The translations under genes and the position numbers were made by a program. Shown piece by piece: positions 31,199 to 40,412 of a stretch of DNA of 64,000 bases (within the stretch, counting starts at the first letter, position 1; each line of letters starts with the position of its first letter). The stretch covers positions 1-64,000 of the forward strand of contig CANBTT010000008.1 of assembly GCA_947372465.1 (NCBI GenBank). Direction: 5' to 3'. Below the pieces are notes generated by a model. The model searched no databases and was not told the origin of the DNA. It saw only the letters and a list, made by a program, of their open reading frames with translations. Source of the DNA: Burkholderiales bacterium (GTDB lineage: Bacteria; Pseudomonadota; Gammaproteobacteria; Burkholderiales; Burkholderiaceae_C).

Positions 31199-32866
31199 TT
31201 ACCTTTTGACCTGTAAGTCAACCGCTCGCTGTCTGAGTGAAATGTCTGAACGCAAAACGGCTTTGGCAATTTTATTGGTCGCTGTGTAGGGCAATGCCTC
31301 GAGGAAGATGACAAAGCGGGGCACCTTCATGGCCGAGAGTTTTTGTGCACACCAATCGGCCACGTCTTGGTGACGCATCTGTGCGTCTTTCTTCAACACC
31401 ACCGCCACCAAAATTTCATCCTCCCCCAGCTCGGCCGGGACTGCAATGGTGGCGACCTCTGCAACACTGGGGTGTTCCGAAATAACGCGGTCGAGTTCTG
31501 CACCAGCAATGTTCTCCCCGCGGCGACGGATGATGTCTTTTTTTCTTGAGATGAAGGTGTAGTAGCCATCTTCGTCACAAGTGACCAAGTCACCTGTCAA
31601 AAACCAGCCCTCCCTGAAGGCTTGCTGAGTTTGTTCGGGATCTCTAAAGTAGCCTTGGGTCACGATAGGGGTTTTAACGAGCAACTCTCCCACAACGCCT
31701 TTTGGGACTTCTTTGCCTTGTTCGTCCACGACCTTGCACTTGGCCCAGGGTTGTGTGGGATCGGGGTGTTTGCCTTCTGGCCCCATGCTGCCTGGCTTTT
31801 GCAGTCCACCATAAGGGCTGCATGTGACACCTGGGATTTCGGTCATGCCGTAGCCGCTGACAAAATAGGGCACTTTGAACTCGTCTTTAAAAGCGGCTTG
31901 TGCGCTTTGACGCACACCGTATGCACATCTCAATTGATGATCGGCTCGAAATTCACTTCTGTCGCGTGCTTTAAGAATGTTAGAGGCGGCCTCAATCACA
32001 TTGACCACGGTGGCTTTGAGTTCTGCGGCTTGTATCCAAAATTCAGAAGCAGAAAACTTTGGCTGAACGATCATGGTGCAGCCGCTTGCGATGACGCCGG
32101 AGACGGAGTAGAACAAAGCGTTCATGTGAAACATGGGCAAAACAATCATCACGCGGTCGCTGGGTTGAAGATAGACGCGCTCGACAAAAGCTTCTCCTGC
32201 TAAAAGAAAGCTGCGTTGACTGTGCATGACCCCTTTTGGAAATCCCGTGGTCCCAGATGTGTAAATGATGATGCAGGTCTCATCGGCCAAGGCTTGGGGT
32301 GCTTTTCCTGAGTTGGGTGTGAAGGTGTTCAACAAATCTGTGAATTTGGGGATCTCTGGGTGAACTTGCTTGTTTGTTTGCATCAAAGAGAGCAACCAAG
32401 GGTTCAAGTTCTTTTCCTGCAGCGCCAACAAGGCATTGTCGACCCCATGTTCATCCACGGCCAAGCCACAAAGGTCCGCGTGTTGGATCACATAGCTGGC
32501 CTCGCCAACTGAGAAGTCGGGATTGATCGGGACCATGATGGCGGCTATTTTGGACAGAGCGAAAAGGATGACGATGTGAGCGTATTGATTCTTGGCCATC
32601 ACGCCAAAGCGATCTCCCTTTTTGACGCCTTTGCTTTCAAAAAGCAAGGCCGCTTTGTTGACGTCGTCGTGAAACGCTTGCCAGGTGAAAGTGTGTCCTG
32701 CATGCATGCAAAACAATTTTTTGGGGTCTTTTTCAAGTCGGCTTTCCAAAGCGCCAAAGAGCGTGAAATCGTGCTTTTTGTAGAGTCTTAAAACTTCCAA
32801 TGAGGGTGTGAGTGTTGGCGTGAGAGTGGGTGACATGGTTGAGCTTTGAGTATGAGTTGCGAGCAA
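31199..32866 (-). CDS. AMP-dependent acyl-CoA ligase (CaiC-like/fatty-acyl type)
   Basis: CIIIYTSGTTGFPKGVMHSQRSF, SGYGMTEIPG, GWFLTGDLVTCDEDGYYTFISRKKDIIRRRGENIAGAELD. Confidence 0.93.
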   Translation of the reverse strand: MLATHTQSSTMSPTLTPTLTPSLEVLRLYKKHDFTLFGALESRLEKDPKKLFCMHAGHTFTWQAFHDDVNKAALLFESKGVKKGDRFGVMAKNQYAHIVILFALSKIAAIMVPINPDFSVGEASYVIQHADLCGLAVDEHGVDNALLALQEKNLNPWLLSLMQTNKQVHPEIPKFTDLLNTFTPNSGKAPQALADETCIIIYTSGTTGFPKGVMHSQRSFLLAGEAFVERVYLQPSDRVMIVLPMFHMNALFYSVSGVIASGCTMIVQPKFSASEFWIQAAELKATVVNVIEAASNILKARDRSEFRADHQLRCAYGVRQSAQAAFKDEFKVPYFVSGYGMTEIPGVTCSPYGGLQKPGSMGPEGKHPDPTQPWAKCKVVDEQGKEVPKGVVGELLVKTPIVTQGYFRDPEQTQQAFREGWFLTGDLVTCDEDGYYTFISRKKDIIRRRGENIAGAELDRVISEHPSVAEVATIAVPAELGEDEILVAVVLKKDAQMRHQDVADWCAQKLSAMKVPRFVIFLEALPYTATNKIAKAVLRSDISLRQRAVDLQVKR

Positions 32867-33107
32867 TTTGCAGTGGTTTTGATTTTAGTCCTGTTCGATG
32901 ATCGAAAGCGCAAGGTCCAATCGATCTTGTGCGCGCAAGTCGTATCAACTCAAATGCTGGTAAGGGTATTTCCCGACTTTATTGAGCATGGATCAGAGGG
33001 GGGAGGTCTTACAATGAAAAATCATACCACTCGCAGACCCAATCAAAGTGAGACCTCCAGCCCTTTTAGCTTTTTGTGAATCGTTGCAGGAGACTGAATT
33101 AAGTCAA

Positions 33108-33536
33108 ATGATTCAGAACAACTCCGACTTGATTGCGTTTTTTCAAAGCATTCATATTTTGGCCCTTTCAGCCGTGTTCATGGCCATGCTTGTTTTCAAC
33201 ATTCGCTTGATCACAGGCAGGCTCAGTGATGAGGCGTTTTTAAGTGGCTTTAAGTACAACGCTGTCATCGGCTTGCCTGTGTTGTTGATCACAGGTGTTT
33301 TTTTGATCATCGCGGAGCCTGCAAGGTCCCTGGCCAATGATGCATTTCAGTTGAAGATGGTTTTGTTGGCCATCGTTTTGCTTCTTTATCGATACCTTGG
33401 TCGCTTTGCAATGCCTACAGTGAATTTTTCGCACAAACATGTAGAAGTGACTCTGAGTAAAAAATTTTTGGCCCTGTTATCCATTTTGATTTGGATAGGT
33501 ATTGTTTTTGCGGGTCGATGGATCGCTTATCTTTGA
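33108..33536 (+). CDS. Small integral membrane protein (DUF6644-like)
   Basis: About four hydrophobic helices, FFQSIHILALSAVFMAMLVFN and C-terminal GIVFAGRWIAYL. Similar in layout to the next gene. Confidence 0.65.
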   Translation: MIQNNSDLIAFFQSIHILALSAVFMAMLVFNIRLITGRLSDEAFLSGFKYNAVIGLPVLLITGVFLIIAEPARSLANDAFQLKMVLLAIVLLLYRYLGRFAMPTVNFSHKHVEVTLSKKFLALLSILIWIGIVFAGRWIAYL

Positions 33537-33545
33537 GTGAACACT

Positions 33546-34058
33546 ATGAACGAATTGAGTGACTTGTTTAAATTTCTCAATGACTCCAATCTGGGTGTCG
33601 CGATCCGTGAGAATGACTATTTGTTTCCAAGCATTGAATCCTTGCATGTGCTGTCGGATGCGGTTGTCTTTGGCTCCATTGCCATGGTTGATTTGCATTT
33701 GTTGGGCTTGACCTTCAAGCGCAGTAATTTCGCCAAGGTCTCGACCGAGTTGTTGCCTTTTACCTGGTTTGCATTTGTCTTTGCGTTGATCAGTGGTGCA
33801 TTGCTGTTTGTCTCAAGCGCAGTGAATTATTCGGCGAACATCTACTTTCAAATCAAAATTGCTTTGTTGCTCTTGGCTGGCGTGAACATGCTGGTTTTTC
33901 AGCGCTTGATCAGTCAAGATCAACACCGCTGGGCCCAGCAGTCTCAAATCCCACGTTCTGCAAGGCTGGCTGGGTTGATCTCGCTCACCCTTTGGTTGGG
34001 CGTGATTTTGTGTGGTCGCTGGATTGGTTTTACCATTGAGCCAGTGTTGGTCAATTGA
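33546..34058 (+). CDS. Small integral membrane protein (DUF6644-like), second copy
   Basis: SIESLHVLSDAVVFGSIAMVDLHLLGLTF...GVILCGRWIGFT. Four predicted helices. Confidence 0.7.
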   Translation: MNELSDLFKFLNDSNLGVAIRENDYLFPSIESLHVLSDAVVFGSIAMVDLHLLGLTFKRSNFAKVSTELLPFTWFAFVFALISGALLFVSSAVNYSANIYFQIKIALLLLAGVNMLVFQRLISQDQHRWAQQSQIPRSARLAGLISLTLWLGVILCGRWIGFTIEPVLVN

Positions 34059-34074
34059 ACGAAAGGATCGTTGA

Positions 34075-34911
34075 ATGAAACGTGTTTATCATGCGCTCAG
34101 TGCTGTTTGTCTCGGTGCATTTGTTTTGGGTGCATCCTTGCAAAGCCATGCACAAGTTGGTAGCAAGCCTGGTTTTAACGTCACGCCCTCTGCACGGGAT
34201 TGGCAAGACTTGGCAAAACTGCCTGATTGGAGTGGGACTTGGAATCCAAAAATCACGGATCAAGATCAACAAATCAAAACCAATATGCCACCTTGGAAGC
34301 CAGAGGTGGCCGAGATCATCAAGTTTCAATTGGCCGAGGAGAAGGCGGGTCGGCCCACGCCTCTTTTTGTGAACTGTTTGCCAGAGGGCATGCCCGCATG
34401 GATGCTGATTTCTCACAATTCAATGGAGGTTCTTTTTACCCCAGGCCGGGTCACCATGCTTGGGGAGTCGGATGGCAATCGATTGCGTCGAATTTATACC
34501 GACGGTAGAAAGCACCCAGAGGATCCAGATCCCACATTTCATGGTCACTCGATTGGTCACTGGGAGGGAGACACCTTGGTGGTCGATACGGTGGCCATTT
34601 TGCCCCAGGCCATCTTTGCCATCAGCGAGGCGGCTGGGGTGCCACACAATGGTGACATCCGTATCACCGAGAGGATTCGTTTGGTGGGCAAAGATGAGTT
34701 GCACGATGAGCTCTTGATCACTGCGCCCCATTTGTTGACCAAACCCTGGAAGACCAATCGCATTTCATTCAGGCAACGTGCTCAAAAATTTGATATCGTT
34801 GAAGGTGTCTGTTTGGAGGGCACTTTCAGGCCTGCAAAGGACGCCAAAGGATATGATATTTACGAACCCATCCCCATGGATATTGGCGGCAATAGAATTC
34901 CACCGCAATGA
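34075..34911 (+). CDS. Secreted/periplasmic protein of unknown function with YTDGRKHPEDPDPTFHGHSIGHWEGDTLVVDT motif
   Basis: Clear signal peptide (MKRVYHALSAVCLGAFVLGASLQSHAQ). Good coding context, ATGA overlap with next gene. Confidence 0.8.
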   Translation: MKRVYHALSAVCLGAFVLGASLQSHAQVGSKPGFNVTPSARDWQDLAKLPDWSGTWNPKITDQDQQIKTNMPPWKPEVAEIIKFQLAEEKAGRPTPLFVNCLPEGMPAWMLISHNSMEVLFTPGRVTMLGESDGNRLRRIYTDGRKHPEDPDPTFHGHSIGHWEGDTLVVDTVAILPQAIFAISEAAGVPHNGDIRITERIRLVGKDELHDELLITAPHLLTKPWKTNRISFRQRAQKFDIVEGVCLEGTFRPAKDAKGYDIYEPIPMDIGGNRIPPQ

Positions 34912-35363
34912 TGATTAAAGGACCTATGATGAAAAAACCAATGAAACACCTGTTGCTGTCATTGAGCATGTTTTTAGGCATGTCTCACTTGCAAGTGGCT
35001 CAGGCCCACCACTCAACCACCATGTTCGATCACGCTCAAAGTGTCACCATCACCGGTGTGATCAAGGAGGTCCAATGGACCAATCCCCATGTGGCCATTT
35101 TTATATCGGGTGCCATCAAGGACGAGGAGCCCACGGTTTGGTTGATGGAGATGACCAGTCCCGGTAATTTGACGAGGGTGAGCAACTGGACGCGAAATTC
35201 AGCAAAGGTGGGTGACAAAGTTGTGGTCGCTTTCAGTCCTCTTCGAAATGGCAAAAAGGGTGGGGCCTTGAAGAAAATGACGCTTGAGAGTGGCCGCATG
35301 CTCACCACCGATATTCGCGCACAAGAATCTGCCAATTTGGACGAGGTTCAAAGCGGCAAGTAA
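34908..35363 (+). CDS. DUF6152 family secreted protein
   Basis: Signal peptide ending AQA, then HHSTTMFDHAQSVTITGVIKEVQWTNPHVAIFI. Confidence 0.8.
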   Translation: MMIKGPMMKKPMKHLLLSLSMFLGMSHLQVAQAHHSTTMFDHAQSVTITGVIKEVQWTNPHVAIFISGAIKDEEPTVWLMEMTSPGNLTRVSNWTRNSAKVGDKVVVAFSPLRNGKKGGALKKMTLESGRMLTTDIRAQESANLDEVQSGK

Positions 35364-35412
35364 ATTGCGCTTGGGGCTGTGTATGTTCGGTTGTGTGAGC
35401 AGGCCATACAAG

Positions 35413-35439
35413 AGAAGGCGCTTTATCAGCGCCTTCTTT
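35413..35439. terminator. Bidirectional terminator between convergent genes
   Basis: AGAAGGCGCT-ttatc-AGCGCCTTCT stem-loop followed by TT(C); lies between convergent genes. Confidence 0.65.
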
Positions 35440-36803
35440 CAATCGATGTACACGGTCTCCAAGTGCGCGAAGTTCAGCACACGGTCAATGAGCTGAGTTG
35501 TTTTTTCATGGCTCAATCTTGTGTGCAGTTCCGCAGTTAATTTTCTCAAGTGATCCTTCAATTCATACGGTCTTGAAGCGCTGCCTTTGGGTGCTTGAAC
35601 AAAATGACTGGATGTGGTTTTGTCGCTCCAAGTCACAGTGAGCTTTGCACTCACCGATTCTTGAGAGCTGGTGGCTTCAACTTGCTCGTCCAAATGACAA
35701 TGAATTTTTTCGCACAAGGCCCTCACACCTGCGTCTTGGATGAAGCGCTCAAAGTCATCCATGTTGATCGATTGCTCGGTATTTTTTCTTAAGTAAAGTG
35801 CAAGTGCCACGCAAAAGGGCGCAGACATCTGGGCCGCTTGAACATCCTTTGGCTTGCTTGACGTTAAGCGCCCAAAGATGACCTTGGGGACGCCCAGATC
35901 GATGCGTTCAATTTTTTGTGGGTCAAAATCCTTTGTCTCCACAAAAGTCGAGGCCGCTTCAATGGCCGAGAGCACCCGCGCTGAGCTCGCATGCGGTTTG
36001 ATGGCCACACCCGCTGTCTCATAATGCTGTCCCAAGCCATTGAGCAGCTGCCCCAAGTCCAAGTTGTCTGAGTAGGCTTTGAAGAAGCCATCCTCGCCCT
36101 CGAGAATGTCCACTGGCCCATCAAAGCCAGCCTCCACCAAGAGCGCGGCCTTCACGCCCGAGCTTGCGGCTTGTGCGGCATGCAGTCTTTTAACGGTTGA
36201 GCCAGAATGAAAAAATTGGGTCAATCCACCACAAAATGAGGCGGCCACGCCCAGCGTTTGGGCCACTTTTTCGGCGCAATCAGGGCCCTTAAAGATCAGT
36301 TTTGCCGCGGTCACTGCAGCGCCCAAAACACCACAGGTGGACGTGCTTTGAAAGCCTCGCTTAAAGTGACCGGGTTGAATGGCAAGTCCCAAACGAATCA
36401 TGCTCTCATACCCGGCCAAGATGGCGTCCAGTGTTTCAAGGCCTGTGCTTTGACGTGCTTGGGCCACGGCCAAAGCGCTGGAGATGACCACACACCCTGG
36501 GTGCAGCATCGCGCCGACGTGAACATCATCCGCGTCCACGCTGCCTGAGTAGATGGTGTTTAAAAAGGTGCAACTGACAGCATCGAGTTCAAGCTCACCA
36601 AAGAGGACTCGACTGATGCCAGCGTGGCTGGTCTTGGCAGTGAAGTCTTCACTCCAGCGACTCCAGGGCATGCGTTGACCAATGGAGGCAACACGAAAAT
36701 AGTCAAGCAAGCACGCAATCAATTGATCTTGAATCGCTTTTGGGGCAAGCGAATATTTCGCACTTGCGACAAATTCAGACAGTTCTAGTGTGGGTGCTTT
36801 CAT
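35439..36803 (-). CDS. MmgE/PrpD family protein
   Basis: VHVGAMLHPGCVVISSALAVAQ, RLGLAIQPGHFKRGFQSTSTCGVLGAAVTAAKL. Start at MKAPTLELSEF, overlapping the stop of the next gene. Confidence 0.9.
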   Translation of the reverse strand: MKAPTLELSEFVASAKYSLAPKAIQDQLIACLLDYFRVASIGQRMPWSRWSEDFTAKTSHAGISRVLFGELELDAVSCTFLNTIYSGSVDADDVHVGAMLHPGCVVISSALAVAQARQSTGLETLDAILAGYESMIRLGLAIQPGHFKRGFQSTSTCGVLGAAVTAAKLIFKGPDCAEKVAQTLGVAASFCGGLTQFFHSGSTVKRLHAAQAASSGVKAALLVEAGFDGPVDILEGEDGFFKAYSDNLDLGQLLNGLGQHYETAGVAIKPHASSARVLSAIEAASTFVETKDFDPQKIERIDLGVPKVIFGRLTSSKPKDVQAAQMSAPFCVALALYLRKNTEQSINMDDFERFIQDAGVRALCEKIHCHLDEQVEATSSQESVSAKLTVTWSDKTTSSHFVQAPKGSASRPYELKDHLRKLTAELHTRLSHEKTTQLIDRVLNFAHLETVYID

Positions 36804-38224
36804 GATTTCAATCTCAGCTTCATCAAGGCACTCGTGTTGGGTAGGCGCGCAACATCCTGGGTCGATTCGATCCAGTCCAGGCATGCCGCAGCCCCCACCT
36901 TTTCTTGCGACAGGCTGATGAATCGGCTGGAGATGTCCGCAAGTTTCATGGGGTTGGCTGGGCAACCCAGTGGATGCTCAATGAAGTGTTCCAGCGTTGT
37001 GCCATCAAGCAAGCGACAGCGCACTCTTGCTGCCACAGATGCTTGGGAAGTTTTTTCCTCAACCTCAGGGTCCACGTAGCAAGAGACCTTTGAAGACAGT
37101 TTCATCACTTGAGGGTTTTCAAATGCCAAAGCGAAGTCATCAATGGACAGAGAAATGGGAGCTGCTCTGGTGAGGCTCAAGTAAAAAGCCATGGCCACTG
37201 CAAACGGCGTGCTCAATTGGGCTTGCTGGTGATCAACGGGCTGAATGGACGTGAGCTTACCCACCATGGCTGGATGCACGCCGATTTCTATCGACTCAAT
37301 CTGCTCAATGGGCAAGGGCTGTTGCGAGGCGATGCTCAAAGCGCACTCAATGGCACTTTGCATTCGGACACTGCCTGCATGAGGTTTGAGGGATATTTTT
37401 TCTATTTCAAAATACGACCCCAAGCGATGGGTCACCGTGGCTTCATCAAAGCGGTTAGAAAACGCTTTTCCAAATCCTTGAACACCCTCAATGGCATCAA
37501 AGGGACCACTGAGGCCTTGGTGAGCCAGCAGGGCAGCCTCGACGCCATTCATGGCGGCTTTGCCAGCGTGAAAGCGTTTGATGTCTGAGCCCGATACAAA
37601 AAACTGAGAAATCCCGCATGCAAACGTGGCTGCAATTCCAAGTGCATTGCGGTGCCCTTGAACGTCCAGTTTGAGCAATTTGGCACAAGCTGCAGCGGCC
37701 CCAAATGCACCGCATGTGGGTGTGCCTTGAAAGCCCCTCAAAGAATGCTCGGGTTGGATGGACATGCCAATGCGAATGGCTGTTTCATAGCCAACCAGGC
37801 AGGCCTCTAAGAGCTCTTTGCCAGTGGCTTGGGTCACTTGAGCCATGGCAAGGGCTGCGGGCCACACACAAACGCCTGGATGGATGATGGCCGCCACATG
37901 CGAGTCATCCCAGTCCAAGCTGCCACACGCCGTGCCGTTGATGAAGGCCGCTTTTGCAACATCGACTTGCAGATCGTGCAGCATGACTTGTGCATTTCGA
38001 TCCGATTGGTGGTGCCGATAAAGAGACAAAATATCTTGGGTCCATTTGCGATCAATGCCGCCAACACTTGCTCGAAAAATGTCGATCATCAAGACATGCA
38101 AAATGTCCTTGACGTGAGCAGGCACTGCATTCCATTGCAGATCATGGCCAAACTGTGCCAGAGCTTGGGTGGCCCCCCCTTGAGGCAAACCCTGAAATGG
38201 ATCATTGATTTTTGATGTTTGCAT
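36800..38224 (-). CDS. MmgE/PrpD family protein (tandem paralogue)
   Basis: DDSHVAAIIHPGVCVWPAALAMAQ, RIGMSIQPEHSLRGFQGTPTCGAFGAAAACAKL. Confidence 0.9.
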   Translation of the reverse strand: MQTSKINDPFQGLPQGGATQALAQFGHDLQWNAVPAHVKDILHVLMIDIFRASVGGIDRKWTQDILSLYRHHQSDRNAQVMLHDLQVDVAKAAFINGTACGSLDWDDSHVAAIIHPGVCVWPAALAMAQVTQATGKELLEACLVGYETAIRIGMSIQPEHSLRGFQGTPTCGAFGAAAACAKLLKLDVQGHRNALGIAATFACGISQFFVSGSDIKRFHAGKAAMNGVEAALLAHQGLSGPFDAIEGVQGFGKAFSNRFDEATVTHRLGSYFEIEKISLKPHAGSVRMQSAIECALSIASQQPLPIEQIESIEIGVHPAMVGKLTSIQPVDHQQAQLSTPFAVAMAFYLSLTRAAPISLSIDDFALAFENPQVMKLSSKVSCYVDPEVEEKTSQASVAARVRCRLLDGTTLEHFIEHPLGCPANPMKLADISSRFISLSQEKVGAAACLDWIESTQDVARLPNTSALMKLRLKS

Positions 38225-39182
38225 TTTTAATGACTTTTTCCCATTTGGAGTAATCGGCTCTTAAGTATTGAGTGAGTTGACTGGGTGTGCCGCCCATCAA
38301 TTCAATGGACTCTTCAGCAAAGCGTTTTTTGCTGTCTTTGTTGCTCAATATTTTATTCATCTCGGCGTTGAGTCTTGCAACAACAGAGCCACTCATGGCC
38401 GGTGGCCCATACAAGCCCCACCACTGATTGGATTCAAATCCTTTGAGGCCACTTTCTGAAAGGGTGGGCACATCTGGCGTGATTTCAAGGCGATTGAGGC
38501 TGGTGACACCAATCATTTTGAGCTTGCCGGCTTTGACCATCCCGTTGACACTTGCATAGGCGGCAAACAAGGCGGTGACTTGCCCTCCAATCGTGTCTGC
38601 TACAGCGGGCGCTGCGCCTTTGTAGGGAACATGAAGCAGTGTCACCCCAGCGTATTGGTTAAAGAGCTCTCCAGTGAGGTGACTCAAGGTGCCCGATCCA
38701 TTGGAGGCAAAACTGAATTGAGAGGGCTTTGATTTGGCTTGAGCAATCAAGTCGCCGATGGTGTTGATGGACTCTTTGGGGTTGACGACCAAGACATTGG
38801 GTGATGAGCCTATCAAGACAATCGGGGTAAAGTCAGTGAAGGGGTTGTAGAGCGACTTCTCTGCCAAAAGGGGATTGATCGACATGGCACTGCTGGAGGT
38901 CAACAGCAAGGTGTATCCATCCGGTTCAGCTTTTGCTACAAAGAGGCTGCCAATGCCGCCGCCCGCGCCTGCTTTGTTTTCAACGACAAAGGGTGTTCCA
39001 AAGGCGTCGGATAATTTTTGAGTGACCAATCTGAGCACCACATCGGCCGCTCCTCCGGCTGGAAAAGGGGTGATGACGTGAACGGGATGATCGGGGTAGG
39101 CCGCGGCAAAACTGAATGCACTTGAAAGTGTCAATAGCACCCCAAGGGTGAATTGTTTATAGGGTGTGAATGGATCGGTCAT
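38202..39182 (-). CDS. Bug/TctC-type substrate-binding protein
   Basis: YPDHPVHVITPFPAGGAADVVLRLVTQKLS, ENKAGAGGGIGSLFVAKAEPDGYTLL, VPYKGAAPAVADTIGG. Confidence 0.94.
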   Translation of the reverse strand: MTDPFTPYKQFTLGVLLTLSSAFSFAAAYPDHPVHVITPFPAGGAADVVLRLVTQKLSDAFGTPFVVENKAGAGGGIGSLFVAKAEPDGYTLLLTSSSAMSINPLLAEKSLYNPFTDFTPIVLIGSSPNVLVVNPKESINTIGDLIAQAKSKPSQFSFASNGSGTLSHLTGELFNQYAGVTLLHVPYKGAAPAVADTIGGQVTALFAAYASVNGMVKAGKLKMIGVTSLNRLEITPDVPTLSESGLKGFESNQWWGLYGPPAMSGSVVARLNAEMNKILSNKDSKKRFAEESIELMGGTPSQLTQYLRADYSKWEKVIKNANIKNQ

Positions 39183-39366
39183 GGGGCTTTGTTCAGGGTC
39201 GGAGGTTGAGGGGCCAAGTGTTGGTAAATTTTATCTGCGGTCTTTGTCCGAATACCTCATTTGGAGATATATTTCAAGCACCATTGTAAAAATGAATACT
39301 TACACCAAAGTGGTGGCAGTGAGTCAAGTGGCCTAGGGAAAATCATAGCAAAGGAAAGCAAGGCTT

Positions 39367-40392
39367 ATGAGCAAGAGATGGCGCGTGAGGCCCGAGGGGT
39401 CGAATTGGGGAGACTTTGGCGAAGATGATCAATTTGGGCGGATGAATCTCATCACCCCCCAAAGAAGGCTTCAAGCCATGCAGGAAGTGCGCACTGGAGA
39501 GGTTTTCTGTCTCAGCTTGCCGCTGGACAAGCCGGGCGGTCAAGTGCTCAATGGGCACCGGTGTGCACCGGTCTTCAAGCCCGTGACCAACGCACAAGGG
39601 CACAAGATCTTTAATTTTGCTTTGAATGAGTTGGATCAAAGGCTCACCGATGTCTCAAGCGATGAAGCGGTGCTCTTGTACAGCCAGTACTCCACGCAGT
39701 GGGACAGTTTTTCGCACAAAGGGTCGTGGTTCGATGTGGACGGCCATGGCCAGCCGAAAAAAGTTTTTTATAACGGTTGGGACATCGTTGACGCGCAAGG
39801 TCAAGGCCTTCAAGGCGAACTCGGTGCCAAGGCCTTGTCCATTGCCAACATGGCACAAAAGGGCGTTCAGGGCCGTGGCGTGATGATCGATCTTTTTCGC
39901 CATTTTGGCCAACAAAGGGTGCATGTGAACTTGTCGATGCTTTTGTCCATCATGGACAAAGAGGGCATAGAGGTTCAAGAGGGGGACATGGTGTGCTTTC
40001 ACACAGGCCTGGATGACTTGATCATGCAAAGCCCGGTCAGTGGCCCCAATGAAACCATCAAAACGGCTTGCGCCGTCTTGGACGGTGAGGATGAGGGCAT
40101 TCTCAATTGGATCACGCAAACGGGTTTGAGTGCCATTGCTTCTGACAATTTGGCGATCGAGGCCTCTTCCACTTTAGGGGTTCGACACAATTTGGGCGAG
40201 CGAGGTGCGGTTTTGCCGCTTCATGAGCACTGCTTGTTCAAACTTGGCGTGCACTTGGGTGAGCTTTGGTATTTGAGCGAGCTCTCGAGTTGGCTGCATC
40301 AAAACCAACGCCACCGGTTTTTGTTGACCGCGCCGCCCTTGAGGTTGCCTGGTGCGGCGGGCTCGCCGGTCACGCCCATTGCAACAGTGTAG
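39367..40392 (+). CDS. Cyclase family protein (kynurenine formamidase-like fold)
   Basis: STQWDSFSHKGSWFDVDGHG, GRGVMIDLFRHFG, EGDMVCFHTGLDD. Confidence 0.85.
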   Translation: MSKRWRVRPEGSNWGDFGEDDQFGRMNLITPQRRLQAMQEVRTGEVFCLSLPLDKPGGQVLNGHRCAPVFKPVTNAQGHKIFNFALNELDQRLTDVSSDEAVLLYSQYSTQWDSFSHKGSWFDVDGHGQPKKVFYNGWDIVDAQGQGLQGELGAKALSIANMAQKGVQGRGVMIDLFRHFGQQRVHVNLSMLLSIMDKEGIEVQEGDMVCFHTGLDDLIMQSPVSGPNETIKTACAVLDGEDEGILNWITQTGLSAIASDNLAIEASSTLGVRHNLGERGAVLPLHEHCLFKLGVHLGELWYLSELSSWLHQNQRHRFLLTAPPLRLPGAAGSPVTPIATV

Positions 40393-40412
40393 TCTCCAAG
40401 GTCTTCGTGTTC

